From: Prolixibacteraceae bacterium | GTDB lineage: Bacteria; Bacteroidota; Bacteroidia; Bacteroidales; Prolixibacteraceae | Assembly (NCBI GenBank): GCA_023229575.1 | Contig: JALNYZ010000053.1 | Location: 1-17,069, forward strand | Reading direction: 5' to 3' | DNA length: 17,069 bases | Shown here: positions 16,644 through 17,069 of the stretch, one piece after another | Layout: each line of letters begins with the position of its first letter | Numbering within the stretch: the first letter of the stretch is position 1 | Program-made: the position numbers and the translations under genes | Notes under the pieces: model-generated | Told to the model about the DNA's origin: nothing | The model's input: only the letters and a program-made list of their open reading frames with translations | Databases searched by the model: none

Positions 16644-16675
16644 TAGAAAAAGGAGGCAATCGCCCCCTTTTTCTA
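16644..16675 (-). terminator. Intrinsic terminator after the small peptide gene
   Basis: The inverted repeat TAGAAAAAGGAGGC (16644-16657) / GCCCCCTTTTTCTA (16662-16675) forms a 14-position stem with one mismatch (A16654/C16665) and a 4-nt loop; the stem itself supplies the T run. It lies 14 nt past the stop codon of the 61-aa gene and ends that transcript before the radical SAM gene. Confidence 0.85.
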
Positions 16676-16689
16676 AGCTTACCACCTGC

Positions 16690-16875
16690 TTAATTTAATC
16701 CCAGGTGATTTAGCTCCTCAACTGAAAGCGGAGCCCCTACTTCAATGACCGCGCTTTTTCTGAATCCAGCCTGATTGTTGAAGTGATGGTGCCTGGTGTT
16801 TGCTTCAATTCCAAACATGACGATCATACCAATAACGAAAAGTGATAACCCTTTGAAAAAATTTGTTGCTTTCAT
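16690..16875 (-). CDS. Small predicted secreted peptide, 61 aa, unrecognised
   Basis: I do not recognise a family. Residues 1-25 form a classic signal peptide: MKATNFFKG, then a hydrophobic core LSLFVIGMIVMFGI, with a likely cleavage site IEA|NT after Ala25. The mature part would be 36 residues, with a His triplet at 29-31, a basic middle (FRK 38-40) and a C-terminal segment GAPLSVEELNHLGLN with a helix-like acidic motif. There is a single Met start and no Cys, so neither a lipoprotein nor a disulphide peptide. The first segment could instead be an uncleaved membrane anchor. The reality of the gene is supported by a perfect promoter 40 nt upstream, an A-rich leader without Shine-Dalgarno as is common in this phylum, and a terminator right after the stop. 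It is a single-gene transcript. A peptide signal, envelope peptide or antimicrobial are all possible. Confidence 0.78.
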   Translation of the reverse strand: MKATNFFKGLSLFVIGMIVMFGIEANTRHHHFNNQAGFRKSAVIEVGAPLSVEELNHLGLN

Positions 16876-16917
16876 AATCTTGTATTTTTAAATGTTGCTT
16901 TTATTTTTAATTGTACT

Positions 16918-16949
16918 CAAAAGTAACTTCGGTTCTCTGGCGCCGCAAA
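16918..16949 (-). promoter_or_regulatory. Bacteroidetes-type promoter of the small peptide gene
   Basis: On the minus strand, TTTG (16946-16949) is followed after 20 nt by TACTTTTG (16918-16925), a perfect match to TTTG-N20-TAnnTTTG. Transcription would begin near 16911, leaving a leader of about 35 nt that is A/T-rich. Confidence 0.72.
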
Positions 16950-17069
16950 TACAATAGACGAGTTGAACTATTTTATAGACAGATCGTTGGATTTTATCGA
17001 AATATAAACTCAAACGAGAAAAAAATTCCCCAAACCGAAAATGATAATGCAGGTTTTTATATTTTAGAC

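Noticed and set aside
15055..16875. RiPP system made of the 61-aa peptide and the radical SAM enzyme
   Set aside because: A strong terminator separates them, the enzyme has B12/DUF4070 architecture rather than a SPASM or RRE domain, and the peptide has a secretion signal with no Cys or typical leader and core.

Overview
The window reads as a piece of a Bacteroidota genome. The support is AT-rich intergenic DNA, two promoters matching the Bacteroidetes-type sigma consensus (TTTG, about 20 nt, TAnnTTTG), weak or absent Shine-Dalgarno sequences before several genes, and protein families typical of the phylum. I cannot place it below phylum level. Every supported gene is on the minus strand, so the story runs from right to left. 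I see no tRNA, rRNA, CRISPR array, transposase or integrase.

Right part (about 17069 to 14297) holds three separate transcription units. A 61-aa predicted secreted peptide has its own consensus promoter (16918-16949) and a strong intrinsic terminator (16644-16675). Next is a cobalamin-type radical SAM enzyme of the HpnP-like family; its true start is at 16539. Then comes a DUF697-type membrane protein with a consensus promoter (14907-14938) and a strong Shine-Dalgarno. A 10-bp-stem terminator (14090-14120) separates these from the next block.

Left part (13767 to 1, running off the left edge) is one biosynthetic operon: a free-standing FabD-type malonyl-CoA:ACP acyltransferase, a small predicted outer-membrane beta-barrel protein, a 3205-aa three-module nonribosomal peptide synthetase (C-A-T-C-A-T-C-A-T), and the first 802 residues of a second synthetase (C-A, cut by the window edge). 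All three junctions overlap: ATGA, ATGA, and a 14-nt overlap, so translation is probably coupled. The first condensation domain resembles that of EntF rather than an elongation domain, so it probably receives an acyl or aryl starter from a separate carrier protein. The three other C domains look like ordinary LCL domains, and no epimerase, methyltransferase or thioesterase is visible. Binding-pocket residues read by eye suggest Phe-like, polar (Glu/Gln-like?), unassigned polar, and Val-like residues for the four modules.

Together this looks like an N-acylated peptide or polyketide-peptide pathway. The malonyl-loading enzyme implies an ACP-dependent acyl or polyketide step encoded beyond the left edge. 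The most novel points are the outer-membrane protein embedded in the assembly-line operon, the unusual pocket codes of modules 2 and 3, and the small secreted peptide gene.
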